Assembly (NCBI GenBank): GCA_963995525.1
Contig: OZ023205.1
Location: forward strand, 52,979,274 to 53,043,273
Length of the DNA: 64,000 nt
Origin: Escarpia spicata
Lineage: Eukaryota > Annelida > Polychaeta > Sabellida > Siboglinidae
Direction: 5' to 3'
Shown here: in pieces, positions 44,973 to 62,351 of the stretch
Layout of the letters: every line of letters starts with the position of its first letter
How positions within the stretch are numbered: position 1 is the stretch's first letter
Made by a program: the position numbers and the translations under genes
The notes under the pieces: generated by a model
The model's database searches: none
Told to the model about the DNA's origin: nothing
What the model saw: the letters and a program-made list of their open reading frames with translations, nothing else

Positions 44973-46144
44973 ATGGTGGATTTTCTTGTTAAACATAACT
45001 TGATAAACCCATCTCAACATGGGTTTTTAAAAGCGAGGTCATGCTTAACAAATATGTTATGTTTTTTGGAAGACATCACTAGGTGGGTAGATGAGGGATC
45101 ACCAGTAGATATCATCTATTTAGATTTTCAAAAAGCTTTCGACAAAGTACCACATCAAAGATTACTCCTTAAGCTAAAGGCCCATGGCATAGGAAATGGT
45201 ATAATAAACTGGATAGAAAAATGGCTGAATGACAGAAGACAACGTGTAGTAGTTGATGGGGAGGCTTCAAACTGGAAATCGGTATTGATATACCACAGGG
45301 ATCAGTACTAGGACCTATATTATTCTTAATATATATCAACGATTTGGACGATGATATAACAAGCAAGGTGTTAAAATTTGCGGATGATACAAAAGTGTTT
45401 AGAAGGATTAAAAGTGATGGAGACAGACAGCATTTACAAGATGATCTTGATAGGTTGATCAAATGGTCTGAAAAGTGGCAAATGCTGTTCAATTTTGGGA
45501 AATGTAAATGCCTCCACACAGGTCATGGGAATGAAGAGGTAAAATATAAAATGGGGGGTACTGTTCTAAGTACTACTGTAAAAGAAAAGGACTTAGGGTT
45601 AACCATTAGTGCTGATATGAAGGTTTCAGAGCAGTGCGGAATTGCAGCGTCAAAGGGAAATCAAATTCTTGGATTAATTAGGCGAAATATAGCGTATAAG
45701 AAAAAAGAATTCATAGTACCGCTGTACAAAACAATAGTGAGGCCTCATTTAGAATATTGTATACAAGCATGGAGGCCATATCGCAAGAAGGACATATATA
45801 TGCTAGAAAGAGTACAGAGGAGAGCGACTAAAATGATACCAAATCTGAGGGATCTTAGTTACGAAATACGCCTAAAAGAATGTGGTTTAACAACACTAGA
45901 GACCAGGAGATTGAGAGGAGATCACATAGAAGTGTTTAAAATATTGAATGGTTATGAAAATATTGATAGAATTTTTTTTTTCTCAGTTAAGAAAGATAGA
46001 AGGACCAGAGGACATGAAGCTACATTAGTAAAGGAGCAGTGTAGATTAGATATAAGAAAGTTCTCATTCTCACAAAGGACTGTAAATGAATGGAACAGAT
46101 TATCTCCTGATTGTGTTGGTGCTAGTAGCGTGAATATGTTTTAA
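44973..46144 (+). pseudogene. LINE reverse transcriptase, C-terminal half
   Basis: Motifs: NPSQHGFLKARSCLTN, IIYLDFQKAFDKVPH (catalytic Asp), IPQGSVLGPILFLIYINDLD, KFADDTKVF (catalytic Asp pair), LGLTISADMK, IVRPHLEYCIQAW and LERVQRRATKMI. A frameshift near 45284 splits the reading frame, and a TAA at 46142-46144 stops it early; the same frame continues with a few more family-like residues to a TAG near 46185. Confidence 0.9.
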
Positions 46145-46300
46145 AATAAAATCGACACACACCTTAAAAAGGCGGGATACATGTAGATAAAAAGTATTGG
46201 ACTCTCGATAAGCCAAAAGGCTTCCTTGTCCAACTGCCATCCAGAGTAATTTTCTGGTTGGCAATCTTGTTAAATCTTGTTAAATCTTGTATTTCTATTG
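44973..46300 (+). mobile_element. CR1/jockey-like LINE, 5'-truncated
   Basis: The plus strand holds the second half of a reverse transcriptase, its C-terminal region, and a 3' UTR with the short hairpin GCCAAAAGGC. It ends in three copies of the 10-base unit TTGTTAAATC (about 46267-46290). A 3' hairpin plus short direct-repeat tail is typical of CR1-type LINEs. Confidence 0.85.
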
Positions 46301-46310
46301 AAAACCTGGC

Positions 46311-46930
46311 TAGATACACAATAATGTGCGTTTTGCTTGAAATGTGCAGCGTTACCCAGATGCGCATTTGCAATGCAATGCGTAGAAAGTCATATAGGCA
46401 TGCGTATATACGTTCCCCAGCCTATCAAACATGTATACCACTGCAAGTCGTCCATTCTAAATTTACAAAACATAATGTAAATAGTCACGCTCTTTGTTTA
46501 TAATCACGTCAAACAACGACACACAAACATCAGCCTTCTTATAGGCCCGTGTTTTCCTATTCACCTAATCAACATGATTTACACATCTATTGATGAAAGA
46601 TTTCAATATAAAGCAACCAATCATTTGACATCGTAATGATACGACTGAAAACAAATTGCTCCATCATCATGCATCGCTGCTTGCTTCATTTGATCAGACC
46701 TAGCTTACCTTCATTTGATTAGACCTTAGCTATACCGGTGCACTGTACTTTGGGTATACAGCTCCGGGTGTTATGTATACGTAAAAAAACGGACGGAACT
46801 TTATGCCATTCCATGCAGTTCTGCGAATTACGTTTGCGGGTCATTAATCAGATTTCGCTATAATCTTGATGTCCCAAAAGTTTGAACTACCCTCGATACC
46901 GCGGAAATTGACAACCCAAGCCAGTTCATT
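46311..46930. other. Unassigned DNA
   Basis: No feature recognised. Confidence 0.4.
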
Positions 46931-46932
46931 TG

Positions 46933-46933
<1 letters not shown>

Positions 46934-46990
<57 letters not shown>

Positions 46991-47008
46991 CGTGCGCGTG
47001 TGTGTGTG
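46934..47008 (+). repeat. (TG)n microsatellite
   Basis: About 26 perfect TG units, then TGCGTGCG and more TG. Confidence 0.95.
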
Positions 47009-47525
47009 TATCAGTGTAACCTTCCCTATACCGCTCAGAATATACTTTTTATAGAATTGTCGTAAAGAAAATTATACTCAGGCATTTGTTTCGTGTTCGT
47101 ACACAGAGCTACTGGGGTTTTATTTGTGTTTGTACACAGTGCATGGAGGGAGGTGCAGAAATAATGTAGCTATTAAGTAAATGGAGAATGTTTCACTTAT
47201 ACAAAGTTCTACAAAAGTGTGTCCCTATATAGAGTTATGCAAACTCCGCAACAACATTTAATTAAACGCAATGGTACTTCACCAACATACGCAGTCACCG
47301 GACGCAGCTGCTCATACGAGAGCACATTTTGCTGTTGTCTGCGTAAAATGTAGGCATCATTGTTCTTTCTTTCTGGAAAAAAATTTCAAAAAACTGTACG
47401 CTTCGCGTATGTTTTTAGAATGTCAACTCCGCAAAGCTTACTAATTAATTACTAGATAGACATTAATTTGTGATGGATTGAGTGATAACAGGTTAATTTA
47501 TAATGGCTGTGTAACCATTAACTTA
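47009..47525. other. Unassigned DNA
   Basis: No feature recognised. Confidence 0.4.
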
Positions 47526-48198
47526 AGCCCGCAGCTCACTAGCCCATTTTTCGTCGGACGACTGCAGATTTTTTATTGCGGTTAAATTTGTTGGATTTTT
47601 GACGCCGATATTTTGTTGCGACAAGCTAAAGTGCACGAAGTTAGGTGGTTCAACTGTATCCTGACATATTGGGCTCAAATATTTATAAAGTGAATGAATT
47701 GAATTTGCACGTACGAAGACAAAGCTCAGATGCTGTTGCCACCTCGGTGTTGGCTGTTGCTAATAATAGGAAGCATGCTAGACATATCCACTTCAGCAGA
47801 ATGTTCCTGCCAGGGTCTCGCTTTCATGACTCTTTTGCTGTAATCAGTAGATTACACATCGTAAAGCCTAAATGCATTGATGGGATTCCCGTGCCGTGCA
47901 TTTTCTATAGTCCACTCCTCGGACTTCAACATTTCGCTCGACATCGTGGCTGTGGCACTGGGGGATGCTATGTTTACAATGTCGTGTGCGCGTGCACGTT
48001 TCCCACTGGTTGTTAATCGCGCGAGCGCCGACAATTTGTCGGGGTCCGCAGCACATTAGCCGACAAGGCCCGTCAGAACGTCCTGAGATCTAGCGCTGTT
48101 AGTTACAAGCGCCGATCTTGTCAGAATTCGCAGCACACTAGCCGACAAGTGAAGATTATTTGTCGGACGTCGACAAATCGGCTAGTGTGCTGCGGGCT
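47526..48198. mobile_element. 673-bp PIF/Harbinger-type MITE
   Basis: Terminal inverted repeats AGCCCGCAGCTCACTAGCC (left) and AGCCCGCAGCACACTAGCC (right, reverse complement) are flanked by the 3-bp duplication TTA on both sides (47523-47525 and 48199-48201). TTA/TAA duplication is the Harbinger signature. The interior has no recognisable transposase, so the copy is non-autonomous. Two further copies of the terminal motif lie inside, at about 48047-48066 and 48130-48150. Confidence 0.85.
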
Positions 48199-49675
48199 TT
48201 AAAAGACGAAATGTCAACTCCGCAACGTTTCCCAGTCAAATGTTTCCGGAGTAAACTGGATAGGTTCATAACATAATGTTAGTATTGTAAATATGTATGA
48301 TGTGCCCAGTCAACACTTCGACAGATTCCTGGTCACAACTGAAAATAGTTTTATAATATTATATAATTGTCTTACAATGGTATATTCGTATGTGAAGCGC
48401 AGTAGCACAGTTCGTTCACTCTATGTTGCTTCAGTTTATGTAGCTGTATGAATGAGTACCTGGCTATAGACAGTGGTGGACATATATGTGTACGAATGGT
48501 CTCCGCGCATAAATTGCAGCGTGGCTGAATGCTTCCCAAAGAAGTCGAGATGGTGTTCGTTTGAACAGTTCTGCCAGAGAGTAAAGTGTAAAACACTTTG
48601 AGCAGTCCTGAGGACTGGATACTGCACTATATAAGAACTTATCTTTACTTCTACTTTACCTTACAGACATTCGTTAACATGAAATGTGTATTGTTAATGC
48701 GAAATGGTGGCGGCGTCATTTGAAGAAAAAAGAAAAAGAGCCAACTAGTGTGATGGAAACAGCTAAGTTAGAGAGTACCTCGGTATATGTAAAATGCCTT
48801 GTGAAATAATTCAAACAACGATAAAATAATTGAAAGGTTTATTATCAAAGAAAGTTGTTAATGCCGTACAAACTACAATGGAGAATAAAAACGTAACAGT
48901 TTCAAAACACCTCTCTTAAAAGATTAATATATGTCATTAAGAATCACATGGTGTTAAATGTGTTTATTTATAACTGTTCCCAGAAACAATCGTGTGATAA
49001 GTTGAAGGCCATAATTTCTACATGGCACTAGAAAGAAACTGCGCATGTTTTGAGGAACAAAAGTGCTTAATGTTCGGCTCTATGCTGGAAGTTCCTGATT
49101 CATGGTCATATATGACATCTTGTTGTTATTCTTGATAAGTGTCGATGTTAAGAAGATCACTTCACAGAGGTATGTTGTTGAAAACGTCAACACTATGGCA
49201 ACGGTATGATCAAAGATGACTGCGTATTCTTTGTTGCGCTGCAACCAGAATGAGACCGGAGGCACCTGACCGAAGTTTGAGATGCGGTCGTTTCCTGGGT
49301 ATATCAGTTCCTCTCACGTCGTCAGAGAAAGCTGCACACTTGCAGATGTCGAAAAGTGATCACGAGCACGGTTATACAACTTGATTTAGCGTAATGTTTA
49401 AACGTGCCGTGAAACCTGTCCAACTATTTGTAAATATGCCCACTGATGTCTACTAAGTTTGAATTTCAGGGAAATCAAAAACAAAACATTGTTTTAACTA
49501 AATCTAAGTATGCAATGGTTCAACGGGTATTCATGGTGCATTCGGGACCTTTAATATTGACCCAAATATCGTTAGAGGTTCTCTCACGGTACATCAGTTT
49601 GCCGCACTCGTTGAGAAACAATGAGATGTATTCAGCGACATTAAATATGTTTAATCGGACGACCGTCGCGTATTA
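48199..49675. other. Intergenic DNA
   Basis: AT-rich, no supported feature. Confidence 0.4.
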
Positions 49676-53341
<3,666 letters not shown>

Positions 53342-54201
53342 ACAACGTGTCTTCATTGTATGGTGCACGACAACGGACACCGACACTAGGGGTACATGGG
53401 ATCCAGGCACAGTACATATTGATCTGTACAACGTGTCTTCATTGTATGGTGCACGACAACGGACACCGACACTAGGGGTGCATGGGATCCAGGTACAGTA
53501 CATATTGATCTGTACAACGTGTCTTCATTGTATGGTGCACGACAACGGACACCGACACTAGGGGTACATGGGATCCAGGTACAGTATATATTGATCTGTA
53601 CAACGTGTCTTCATTGTATGGTGCACGACAACGGACACCGACACTAGGGGTGCATGGGATCCAGGTACAGTACATATTGATCTGTACAACGTGTCTTCAT
53701 TGTATGGTGCACGACAACGGACACCGACACTAGGGGTGCATGGGATCCAGGTACAGTACATATTGATCTGTACAACGTGTCTTCATTGTATGGTGCACGA
53801 CAACGGACACCGACACTAGGGGTACATGGGATCCAGGTACAGTACATATTGATCTGTACAACGTGTCTTCATTGTATGGTGCACAACAACGGACACCGAC
53901 ACTAGGGGTACATGGGATCCAGGTACAGTACATATTGATCTGTACAACGTGTCTTCATTGTATGGTGCACGACAACGGACACCGACACTAGGGGTGCATG
54001 GGATCCAGGTACAGTACATATTGATCTGTACAACGTGTCTTCATTGTATGGTGCACGACAACGGATACCGACACTAGGGGTACATGGGATCCAGGTACAG
54101 TACATATTGATCTGAACAACGTGTCTTCATTGTATGGTGCACGACAACGGACACCGACACTAGGGGTGCATGGGGTCCAGGTACAGTACATATTGATCTG
54201 T
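53342..54201 (+). repeat. 86-bp satellite, ten copies
   Basis: Ten head-to-tail 86-bp units, over 95 percent identical by eye. Each holds GGATCC and a GGGGTACATG or GGGGTGCATG variant. The unit length is not a multiple of three, so reading frames rotate between units and no protein is implied. Confidence 0.97.
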
Positions 54202-54729
54202 ACTGTAACGGAATATGCTGTTATACTCATAAATACAAAACGCTCAAATTATATTTGTTTCAAAGAGACTCTTGGCCAGCCAATATCATAGACTATATAT
54301 ATTTGGCACTCTATGTAACATAATTTTAAGATTACAAAACTAGAAGACGATGTAAGTGTGCCTTTAATATTCTAAAAACGGTGCTATTTTTATTACATAC
54401 TATACGGTATTACTTATTTTTTACGGTACGGCTTACCTGTTGTTGCTACCTGGTCTTACTATTGTTGCTAACCACGGGATGGATCCGTGGTTTCGTATTC
54501 GTGATGGGATTGGTCAACTATAAAACGTCATGTACACACATGTTATCTTGTCTTGCCACGGAACGCTAAGAGGTCTGTTATTAACTTTAGCGGAACAATT
54601 GCTAAAAAATAACAAAAGTTAAATACCGTGGTATTTGTACGAGCAAAAGCAACAGAACACCAACCGATGTTTTAGCAATGATAACAGTTTGCTATAGAGA
54701 AGTCATGCTTTAGTGTCCGTGATTTTGAT

Positions 54730-54731
<2 letters not shown>
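54202..54731. other. Unassigned DNA
   Basis: No feature recognised. Confidence 0.4.

Positions 54732-54817
<86 letters not shown>
54732..54817 (+). repeat. (GT)n microsatellite
   Basis: About 42 GT units followed by a degenerate TGTGTTTTGTTTGTGTGCG tail. Confidence 0.97.
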
Positions 54818-54824
<7 letters not shown>

Positions 54825-57800
54825 TTTTGTTTGTGTGCGTGTGCGTGTGTTGTGTAGTTTGTAGGCACTGTATGTGTATGCCTACATGGATGTCGATGTT
54901 CATTCGATTCTTTCTATGGTCATCCGCGCCATTGGGCCATTGGCTTCTGATCGACCAATTGGCGAAGCTTTACATTTAGAATATTTAGAATTAATTACCT
55001 TTTCAGTGGACATTTTGGGTGGTTAACTATTCTCCAGATGCTGTCATCATGGAGTCATATTCGATTGTCAGGAAATTATTTTCTGTTGCATGCAATGCCG
55101 TAATTGGCGATTGCAGAAATTAATAATTGGTTAGCCGGAACGTGTTTAAGTTCATAATATATGTAGGCCTAAATGTGATAGTAGCTGCCGTTAGTTCGTT
55201 GCACCATAGGTTGATTGATATAAGGTAGTAAATTATTACTCGCAATCACGCTAAATTCATATATCTCGTATCTCGATGGTTCGTCATGGCAATAAATAAG
55301 TACTTGTTTCTCATGACTACAGCCTGCTGTTTGTTGTCACTGCACTTTGCTACAGCATGATCTACACAACTGATGGGCTACCGGCATCCGGAAGCCTTAT
55401 TTATATTTGGCAAACACATCAGTGTTTTACCTGTCCAGCAAGGACGATATCACATTGACGAGTCCCAGGTTAATACAACAATTGGGCGAGCGGTCACGTC
55501 CCAAATAACTAGGTGACCTGACCTACTACTTTGTGGGGTCGCATCAAGAACATTCAAGACGGTACGGGATAACATTTTCTTCTCGAAATAGTAAGAATTC
55601 GCAAGCGGTTGACTGCGAATGAAAATTGACTGCAGTGACAAGAGTGTTTTATCTGTATAACATGAGGTGAACTTGTGTTTACTGTGCTCTTGTAAACACA
55701 GAAAAAGGCGTCAGAAGCGCTACTCATAGGCCTACCTTCCCACCCTGTATGGAACACTCCTGTAAGTCAAGTAAAAAAAACGCATTGTTATTTATGTCAG
55801 TTATAAATGTCCGCCGGTTGGCCGCGCGTGTTCAAAAGGAGCTATCCATACAAAGCAGATTATGCTGATTGGATCTCGCGTGAGTTCGGCGCAGTTGTCT
55901 GTGCACAAATAAAACATCCGCGAGAATGCTTTTGTGTGTCATAAACTGGTATTCTGTTCGTATGCCATTTGATATACGTAATGCATTTCAGTGTGCGATC
56001 TAGTTAACTGTAAGACATGTCTCGTAAGATCAAATCAAATAAATAAGTACTATTTAAGTGATATTTAATCACAAGAAATATCTCGTAAGAACATCGGCAT
56101 GGGTTAAAGACACATCGTAAGCCGATTCTTATATGGAAAGTAGCTCCAACGAACAAATATACATTTCTTCTCATTCACATTAAAATATGTATTTCAATAT
56201 AAAATAATAATAATAATTTAATAATAATAATGTTAATAAATCTAGTTACTGTGCAATAGATTGTTGCGAGTATTTGCAGTAAGTTTGAAGGTATTGTAGG
56301 TACTCGTAATGCTGACGAGCTATGTCAAATAGAATTTCACATTCTTTGACCAAAACGGTGCGATGCAATGCTGCAACAGCAGCTCATCTCTTCCTGTTTA
56401 CGACTGATGGTGAAGTAAAAAAGCTTCTTTTTACACTACTGTCGCTAATCGTTATATAAGAGCACAACAGTTGGTTGTGATTTAGGGGGCGAAATAGGAT
56501 GTGGTTTGTCCGGGTATGTTGGGAAAATAACAATAATACATGTAGGAGTGGTGGTCTTGGGGTGGCACCCACATGGGATACAAGTACACAGCAGATCGTC
56601 AGTTGGAGAGGAATTGAAACAAACTGAAACGAAAACAAAACACGTAATATAAGATGCAAAATATAACGTGTGTTTGTTTAGGGTCAATGCTAAAATGGTC
56701 CAAATGTTTTGTATGGCCTAAACTATTGTTGTTATTGTAGTAGTAATAATAATAATAAAAATTATTATTAGTTATTCAGTTTGCATTGCCTAAGCAATTT
56801 ATTTTGTAAAAGTGCCTAGATAGAGAAGCATACACCATTTCTCAAATCTTTGCCGTTTGCAAACGAAACCTGTCTGGCATTTTCATTCCGCGTCATTCTG
56901 CGGCACTCCTGTCTGCAATGCGAGGACCTTTGTACCGGACGAACCTTTGACAAATAGAGCTTAAACTGCGATACTATTGTTAATCGCTATGCGGCGTTTG
57001 CTTTGAGCCGACTAACAAGCCGCCGCCAAGCATTGGACGGTACTAGTAACACACATAGAGCAATATGCGAAGAACATCAATTACCACCATTACCGTATTT
57101 TTTTATTCTAAGCTCCTCTACAGCATAGCCTATTTCACACACGTAAGTAAATCAATATAAATAAGTGACATTTGGATTCTTGAAATGCATCGCCAGTCGG
57201 TAGATCAGAGGTCAATGGTCAAAGGAAGCGAATACACACCGAAAGAGGCGAGTGGACGTCGGCGCCTGGGAGGGGATACTGTTACAATGGTCCAGACTTA
57301 GTGCAGTCGCTATGCGTACTAATATCAGAGCGTCTGGAAAGTTCTCCATTGAGAATCGGACGGCGATTAATAAACGATTGGTCAATACTAGGATTCTGTT
57401 CGTTAGAGGGCTTGCATTGTGTTCCTTATAAGGGCCCTACCAACATATGCTTACATAAGTAGTGTGGTAGGAATTACTCAGTTACTTAAGCTAGCCTTGT
57501 ATCCTTGATAAGTACTAAAACAAGTTGAAACCATTAAATTGGTATGTTGCATTTTGCCACAATTGTAAAACGTGACATGTCACATTTTGCTCCGGTTACA
57601 GTTATGCTATAACCTCGGAGTAAATTGTAACTCTAATATTTTCTCTACCTCATAAAAACCGTAACTATTTAGTATACCTCATAAAACGTATCATTACAGA
57701 TACCTGGAACTTTTATTAATTTTCTGTACTAGGGAAATAGTTATGGTTTAGATAACATTCAAAACGTTTTGATGAGGTAACAATCTTAAATACGTTATTT

Positions 57801-59590
57801 TTTTGTTACATCTAGCCCCAGTCTCCCAAATTTTGTTTTTGTTGCAAATATCCCAGATCTAATTAATAAAAGAACATGTTCTTATTCGCGGTCTCGTTTC
57901 CGAACAAAGTTAGCCTAAACATGTGTAATTTTTTTGCAATGACATTTTACGTAACTTCAGTTATCAGAGAGTCAACACTTTTTCTGCATCTAGGCCCACG
58001 TGTCACGCATGGGTAAATAACCTGGGCCTAAGTACAGATACGCAAGGACAAAAGATCATAACTTAAATAAATATGTCACCTCCATATCAGTGCAGTCGTT
58101 CATTTGAGCATAGACAGTTTGACCTAGCCTAAAAGGCAACATAATGTTTCTCAACGATTTTTTAAAAGATGTACTCACAAATACATTATGTGTAACTGAA
58201 CGTGTTTTAAACCGAGACTATCTGTTCCGCATTTTTTTTATTCTGTTCTTAATACTATATTAAGAATATATAATGTTGTCCACCAACGTGCGTTTAATAA
58301 GCACGAAACAGTGTTGCGCAATTTGAACATTTTGACCGCGAACTGTTCAATCTGTAAACAAAATATTGCGATTTTAGACAGCCTCTGTTAGCAATACTAG
58401 CAAAAATGTCTGTCACCTGATGTTACCAGTCGTGAAAATAATATTTATCATTGTTAGAAAACACACAACATCGTTATATAAACACCATAACGCGCTCGCA
58501 GATGTTCGTTGTATGTTCAAAATGAAGAAGGTCGGAGAGAATGTGAAGTGCAAGTCAAAGCGCTATTGTGTCAGCGTCTATGTCATATATACTTGGGAAA
58601 AAAGGCCCCTGCGTCATGACCTTGGCAGACAATAAGTCTACTTCATGTTGCAAAGTTCTATGCAGAGGCCGTTTTCCCGAAGTATTTGCCGCGCACGCAT
58701 GGTTCTGGCGATTGTTAAGGTTTTTTTTATGAATTATGCGCATATGAACGTTTATGTTCCGAACAGCTGATTTAATTCGTATAAGGTGAGATTCTGGACA
58801 TAGAAAATATGAGGTATTATGAAAAAATATAAATCTTACATCCTATGTAAGATTGGTCGTAAATTAAATTCCTGAAAGTTTGGCGATCGAGGTTCGAATC
58901 TTAACTTACCCGCATGCATACGTATAATAAGCAAGCTCGATTATAAGTAGATTACTATGCCAAGCAATCAGAAGTGTGTATTTTTGTGTTTTGAGCATAT
59001 TAATAAAATATTCAGCCACCTATCAAATGTGTATGTAAGTACAAAATGCACCATTTGATTGCACACATTGAAGTGCCGTGAGGTGGGATGGAGTATTCCC
59101 TCTTCCCATCCAGGGTGTTCTCGATAAAACACCTGAAACGGTGTATTTTGGTTAAACTTAGATAATGATTTTAAGGTCAATTATTATATTTTAGCACAAA
59201 TGAAAATAATGTTTTGGTTAAAAGAGGGGTCTTGACCGCTTGGATCTCCCTCTAGATCCCCTTGTGTGTATTACTAACGTAGACCGTCTTACTATGAGCA
59301 CGTAAGTCCGATAAGTTCAACATTGCGACAATAAGCTACGACGTAATCACGCACATCAGATTACGAAGAAAAACCTACGCATATGAACATATAACATTTA
59401 TCGCATACCTGGGTAACAAAGGCTTTACAACATAAACACATTAATTGGCCTACTTAGTCCTGTCACAGGGAATACTAACCGTCTTGCTTCCAGTCACGGT
59501 TCGCCTGAAAACATCCCACGGCATCTACCATGCAATTGCAATGGTCCAGGAAATCTAGCTCAATTTGTTAATCAACTTGAACCAAATTGC
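54818..59590. other. Intergenic DNA
   Basis: AT-rich. A GGTTCGAATC at about 58890 resembles a tRNA B box, but no tRNA can be folded around it. No exon found. Confidence 0.4.
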
Positions 59591-59649
59591 ACCATAATGT
59601 TTTTACCGCAGTGGTTTACCATTAGGTCTAGGCCCACAATAATGCCATA

Positions 59650-60060
59650 TTAAAAGTCCTAAGAAATGCCCGTAGGGAAAATGTCTATACCACAAATCCA
59701 ATATAGCCACCACATATCAATGTCTTGTCATGCATGTTCTGTCAAATGGCATATCTTTGGAAGGCGTAAAATGTGATTGGGAGAGTGCCACAACTCAGTG
59801 CCTTGAAATATTGTTACTGTCAGATAACATATTTGAGACATTTTTTTATTTTAGCATGGTATTTTGGCACAATGATGCACTTCGAACCCATTAAGATGTA
59901 ATTGGGTGAGAAGTCCATTTGCACAAATCCAACATGGCCGCCATTATTTAATATCTTGCCGTTTAATTGCTGTCAGAAAACATATTTTAGTAAGTTTAAT
60001 TTCAAGAATAGGGTATTGGACACAATCATATTTCGATTACATTAACATGTTGCATAATTC
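59650..60060. repeat. Degenerate direct repeat around ACAAATCCAA(C/T)ATGGCC
   Basis: Two diverged copies offset by about 230 bp (near 59691 and 59925), each followed by ATATCTTG/TGTCTTG and TCTGTCA/GCTGTCAG, plus a third partial copy near 60020. Confidence 0.5.
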
Positions 60061-60919
60061 CAATTTAGTCTCTAAATAGCAACATTTTATTATACATTTT
60101 CTTAACGTATAACAGCTCACGCATGTTGATTTATTTTCAATGCTTATAAATTGACATCTTACTCGTGATCATTGAGATGCGCATAACGTTACGCAAAAGA
60201 TCCACCCATCACTGACATCTGGCAGCTATGAGTCGGTACAGCTGGTAGCTAAGCATTCTCTGCACGCAGCATTGCACGATATACCATGTTTTCGGCATGT
60301 GAACCTCCTATTAGCACAGTCTGTCATAGAGGCTAAACGTTTTTCGCGCCTAAATCCTCGGGTTCAGTCAATAATAACAAAAGGGTAGTGCGAAACGGAG
60401 TAAATTTTGGGAGCTCTAACTCAAATTAATTCTCTGCCACTTCTTCGAAAGGAAAGACAATGACAGTGGTGTTAACCAAATGTGTTCTTAAGTTATCGCT
60501 CTCGCCTGGTTAGAGTTCAAAGCTGCGCAACTGTCACAACTAGACCATATCGCATGCGTGGGTAATAAGATGTTTAAAATACAAACGCCTTCGCTTATGT
60601 ATCTTGTCCTACTATGATGAATACTTGCTCTCCGTCACGGTTCGCCTACAATCCACTCAGGCCATATGCCACGCAAATGTAGTGATGAGCCTTTACGAAA
60701 TCGGTCGTCGCAAATAACCACATACATTATATAAGCCTACAGCCAGCCAGGTCTGTGGTAGACGAGGTGGGTCTATAGATGTGCGTGAGATGTCTGCGCG
60801 TACGCACAGGCAAGGGCACTGGGCTCTGCCAGCATAACAGGTTGGAAGTGAACCGCTCTCGTATAAACTCTTAGGGAAGGCTCGTTCGCTGTGGCTGCTT
60901 CATCCCTATGGAACATTTA

Positions 60920-61590
60920 AGGTGAATTCTGGAACCCGTGAGCCATTTTTACATTGTCAACGTTAAACTAAAAATTTATATAGTTTTTAACATTAAAATA
61001 ACATAATTATGTAAATGTTTATGTCCGCTAAGAGATTCGTGAAATTGGCAAGTCTGGTATATGTCAATTTCCAAAATAATATATGCAAATTAATGGAAGC
61101 ATGTGAAGTAAATAACTCAACCCCATCCGCGGGGTCTTTTGAGCCACCTTGTACACGGAGTCCCTTGGTCCTTATCAACGCGTTTGCATTTAAGACTTAT
61201 AGGAACGGCAATATAGTGACTTCACAATCAACCAACCCATGTCCGTAGTAATGCCCCAGGGGAACGGTACAAAGTTTCGTTCGGATCGGCCAAGAAATGA
61301 GGCCGTGTATAGGTAACATTGAGATGTATATAAGATAACGCGGGTTTGTGGGACACTGTGCTGCAACTAGCCGCTACACTGGCCACATTGGAGATGGTTG
61401 GAACCCATGAGCCACTTTTCAAGTTTTCAGCAATAAACCAAAAAGTAATACAATTTTGCACTATCATGTAAATATGTATATGTCCTCTAAGAGGATCATG
61501 GAATTGGAAGACATTTCAATTGGGCATGGTGGGGTCCCATAAGCCATATCAACGCTTTTATACTTAAAATTTATCAGTGAGTTTAAAATG
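60920..61590. repeat. Diverged direct repeat of about 200-470 bp
   Basis: TGGAACCC(G/A)TGAGCCA at 60930 and 61400, then TATGTCC(G/T)CTAAGAG at about 61020 and 61480, then TATCAACGC at about 61173 and 61547. The spacing varies, so the copies have diverged by indels. Confidence 0.55.
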
Positions 61591-62351
61591 TGATTTTACT
61601 ACAATAAACATATATTATAAGTACTACGAGTTATTCATTACAACTGGAATTAAGATGTGGTATTTAGGCTTTACAATACATGCATGTCATACATTACTAC
61701 TTTTCCTGAGAAAAATATGTTTCAACGAAGATTTACATAAATGTAAGTTACGTAAAACTGATTAGCCGCCTCAAGTTAATTGCTGCTGTGTTTAGAAAAT
61801 AATTTTTAAGACACTTGATTCTGTACCTATCTATGCCTAGTTCTAGCCTTGGCTATGATACACGGTAGTCATCCAAACAAATGCACGACATCGAAGGCGA
61901 ATCCACATACATGAACGAATGAATGTATTAATGTTAATTTACTATAAACAATGTGTGTATGTGTTTAAGGGCCACTGTTCAAAAAAGTCTGATAGTTGAC
62001 CTGGCAGAAACCATGTTTTCCATGTTCTCCGATTCCAACTAAACTTGGTGGCTTTAACGTACATACTCTGAAGATTTAATGTCTAACATGTTTTCATTTA
62101 AATCTTAAAACTCACTAACTGGCAGCGACATAATTGCAGTAATTAACTCTCTCCTCTTCCGCCCGGTACCAAGGTACCAAGTCTATTTCAACTCCCCATA
62201 GAAATAAAAATAAATACTGTATTTGAATTAAAATACTTTTATTCCAGAGGTATCATGTTCTTCTTAATGTAACACCAAAACGAAATTTGAAAACGCATAA
62301 ATCCACACAATGAGACCGTTTTCTAGGAATATGATTTGAGATGGTTTCAGA

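Noticed and set aside
58880..58910. tRNA B-box-like GGTTCGAATC
   Set aside because: No A box or cloverleaf could be formed around it.
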